This document shows, piece by piece, positions 63,720 through 64,000 of a stretch of DNA of 64,000 nt. Position numbers and translations under genes: made by a program. Origin of the DNA: Udeniomyces pyricola (Eukaryota > Basidiomycota > Tremellomycetes > Cystofilobasidiales > Mrakiaceae). The notes under the pieces are model-generated. The model made no database searches and was not told the origin of the DNA. It saw only the letters and a program-made list of their open reading frames with translations. The stretch is taken from assembly GCA_039545295.1 (NCBI GenBank), contig BCIK01000006.1:744001-808000 (forward strand), given 5' to 3'. Positions within the stretch are counted from its first letter, which is position 1. Every line of letters starts with the position of its first letter.

Positions 63720-64000
63720 ATGGATCCAGCATTTCCTCAACAAGTCCGTCGCGCAATTCGAGATTGTCGAGATCGTGGCCTTATCCTTGCATCAAAATGG
63801 TGAGTTGCCTCCTGGGCCTACACGCCGCCGTCCGCAAGCACACGAAACCGTCGCTCCGACTGATCAAGCTGATGCCTCTTTGATGGGCGCCTGCTCTCAG
63901 GGCAACAGAGTGTCTGACAGCTATCCCTCTCGAGCATCGTCTACAAACGCCCGACCGACCCCATTTCGATGACCTTGCCCCTTTCACCACCTCGACTCCG
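63720..64000 (+). CDS. CDC23: Anaphase-promoting complex subunit CDC23/APC8, N-terminal part (3' truncated by window)
   Basis: Two exons (63720-63799 and 63901-64000, the latter running off the window) join in phase. The product starts MDPAFPQQVRRAIRDCRDR and continues GLILASKWATECL, matching the conserved opening of APC8/Cdc23 (the 'R-x-A-I-x-D-C-x-D-R-G-L-x-x-A-x-K-W-A' pattern) ahead of its TPR array. APC8 is a TPR scaffold subunit of the anaphase-promoting complex in the nucleus. Only about 60 residues are present, so the call depends on this N-terminal motif. Confidence 0.72.

Overview
The window comes from a nuclear genome of a filamentous or yeast-like fungus, most probably a basidiomycete. 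The reasons are dense short introns (mostly 45-200 nt) in nearly every gene, compact spacing on both strands, absence of bacterial-type operons, and protein families at home in basidiomycetes (a DUF6534-like membrane protein, CsbD-like small proteins, secreted histidine phosphatase). I assign no genus. Gene models were assembled by hand: exons were joined only where GT(GC)-AG sites, reading phase and family conservation agreed. Nineteen protein genes are supported, two of them cut by the window ends. No tRNA, rRNA, CRISPR, transposon or virus-like element was seen.

Layout. 1-0.4 kb: C-terminal end of a FRA10AC1-family spliceosome-associated protein (+). 0.6-2.9 kb: a C2H2 zinc-finger, acidic/Lys-rich protein (-). 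3.35-7.8 kb: an unrecognised 1,343-aa protein (+). 9-12 kb: secreted histidine-phosphatase-like protein (+). 13.7-15.6 kb: DUF6534-like multipass membrane protein (-). 16.5-17.2 kb: Nudix diphosphoinositol-polyphosphate phosphohydrolase (-), divergent from an acylaminoacyl-peptidase-like S9 peptidase (17.9-21.0 kb, +). 21.4-22.6 kb: two-domain CsbD-like protein (+). 23.4-26.8 kb: Pumilio-like RNA-binding protein (-), divergent from RMI1 (27.8-30.6 kb, +). 30.8-33.3 kb: TGS1-type cap methyltransferase with three CCCH zinc fingers inside the catalytic domain (+). 33.7-36.7 kb: COP9 signalosome subunit 3 (-), divergent from ERV41 (37.1-39.2 kb, +). 40.2-44.3 kb: IQGAP-related RasGAP, Gap1/Sar1 type (+). 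45.3-49.8 kb: DEAD-box helicase DBP2 (-), divergent from NUP188 (50.2-58.0 kb, +). 59.3-61.6 kb: glutathione-S-transferase-like protein (+). 62.2-63.3 kb: second CsbD-like gene (+). 63.7 kb to end: 5' end of CDC23/APC8 (+).

Most genes are housekeeping (RNA processing, nuclear transport, ER-Golgi traffic, genome stability, protein turnover, Ras signalling) and are not a functional cluster. The unusual content is in gene architecture: (1) the DBP2 reading frame closes only if a single-nucleotide exon at 46003 is spliced in, next to a 1.3-kb intron lying where DBP2 genes are known to keep a long intron; (2) TGS1 carries an inserted triple CCCH module, and its catalytic motif IV is lost with a frameshift; (3) 5' splice sites are often GTNCGT; (4) C homopolymers sit in introns and UTRs, mostly on the mRNA-sense strand.
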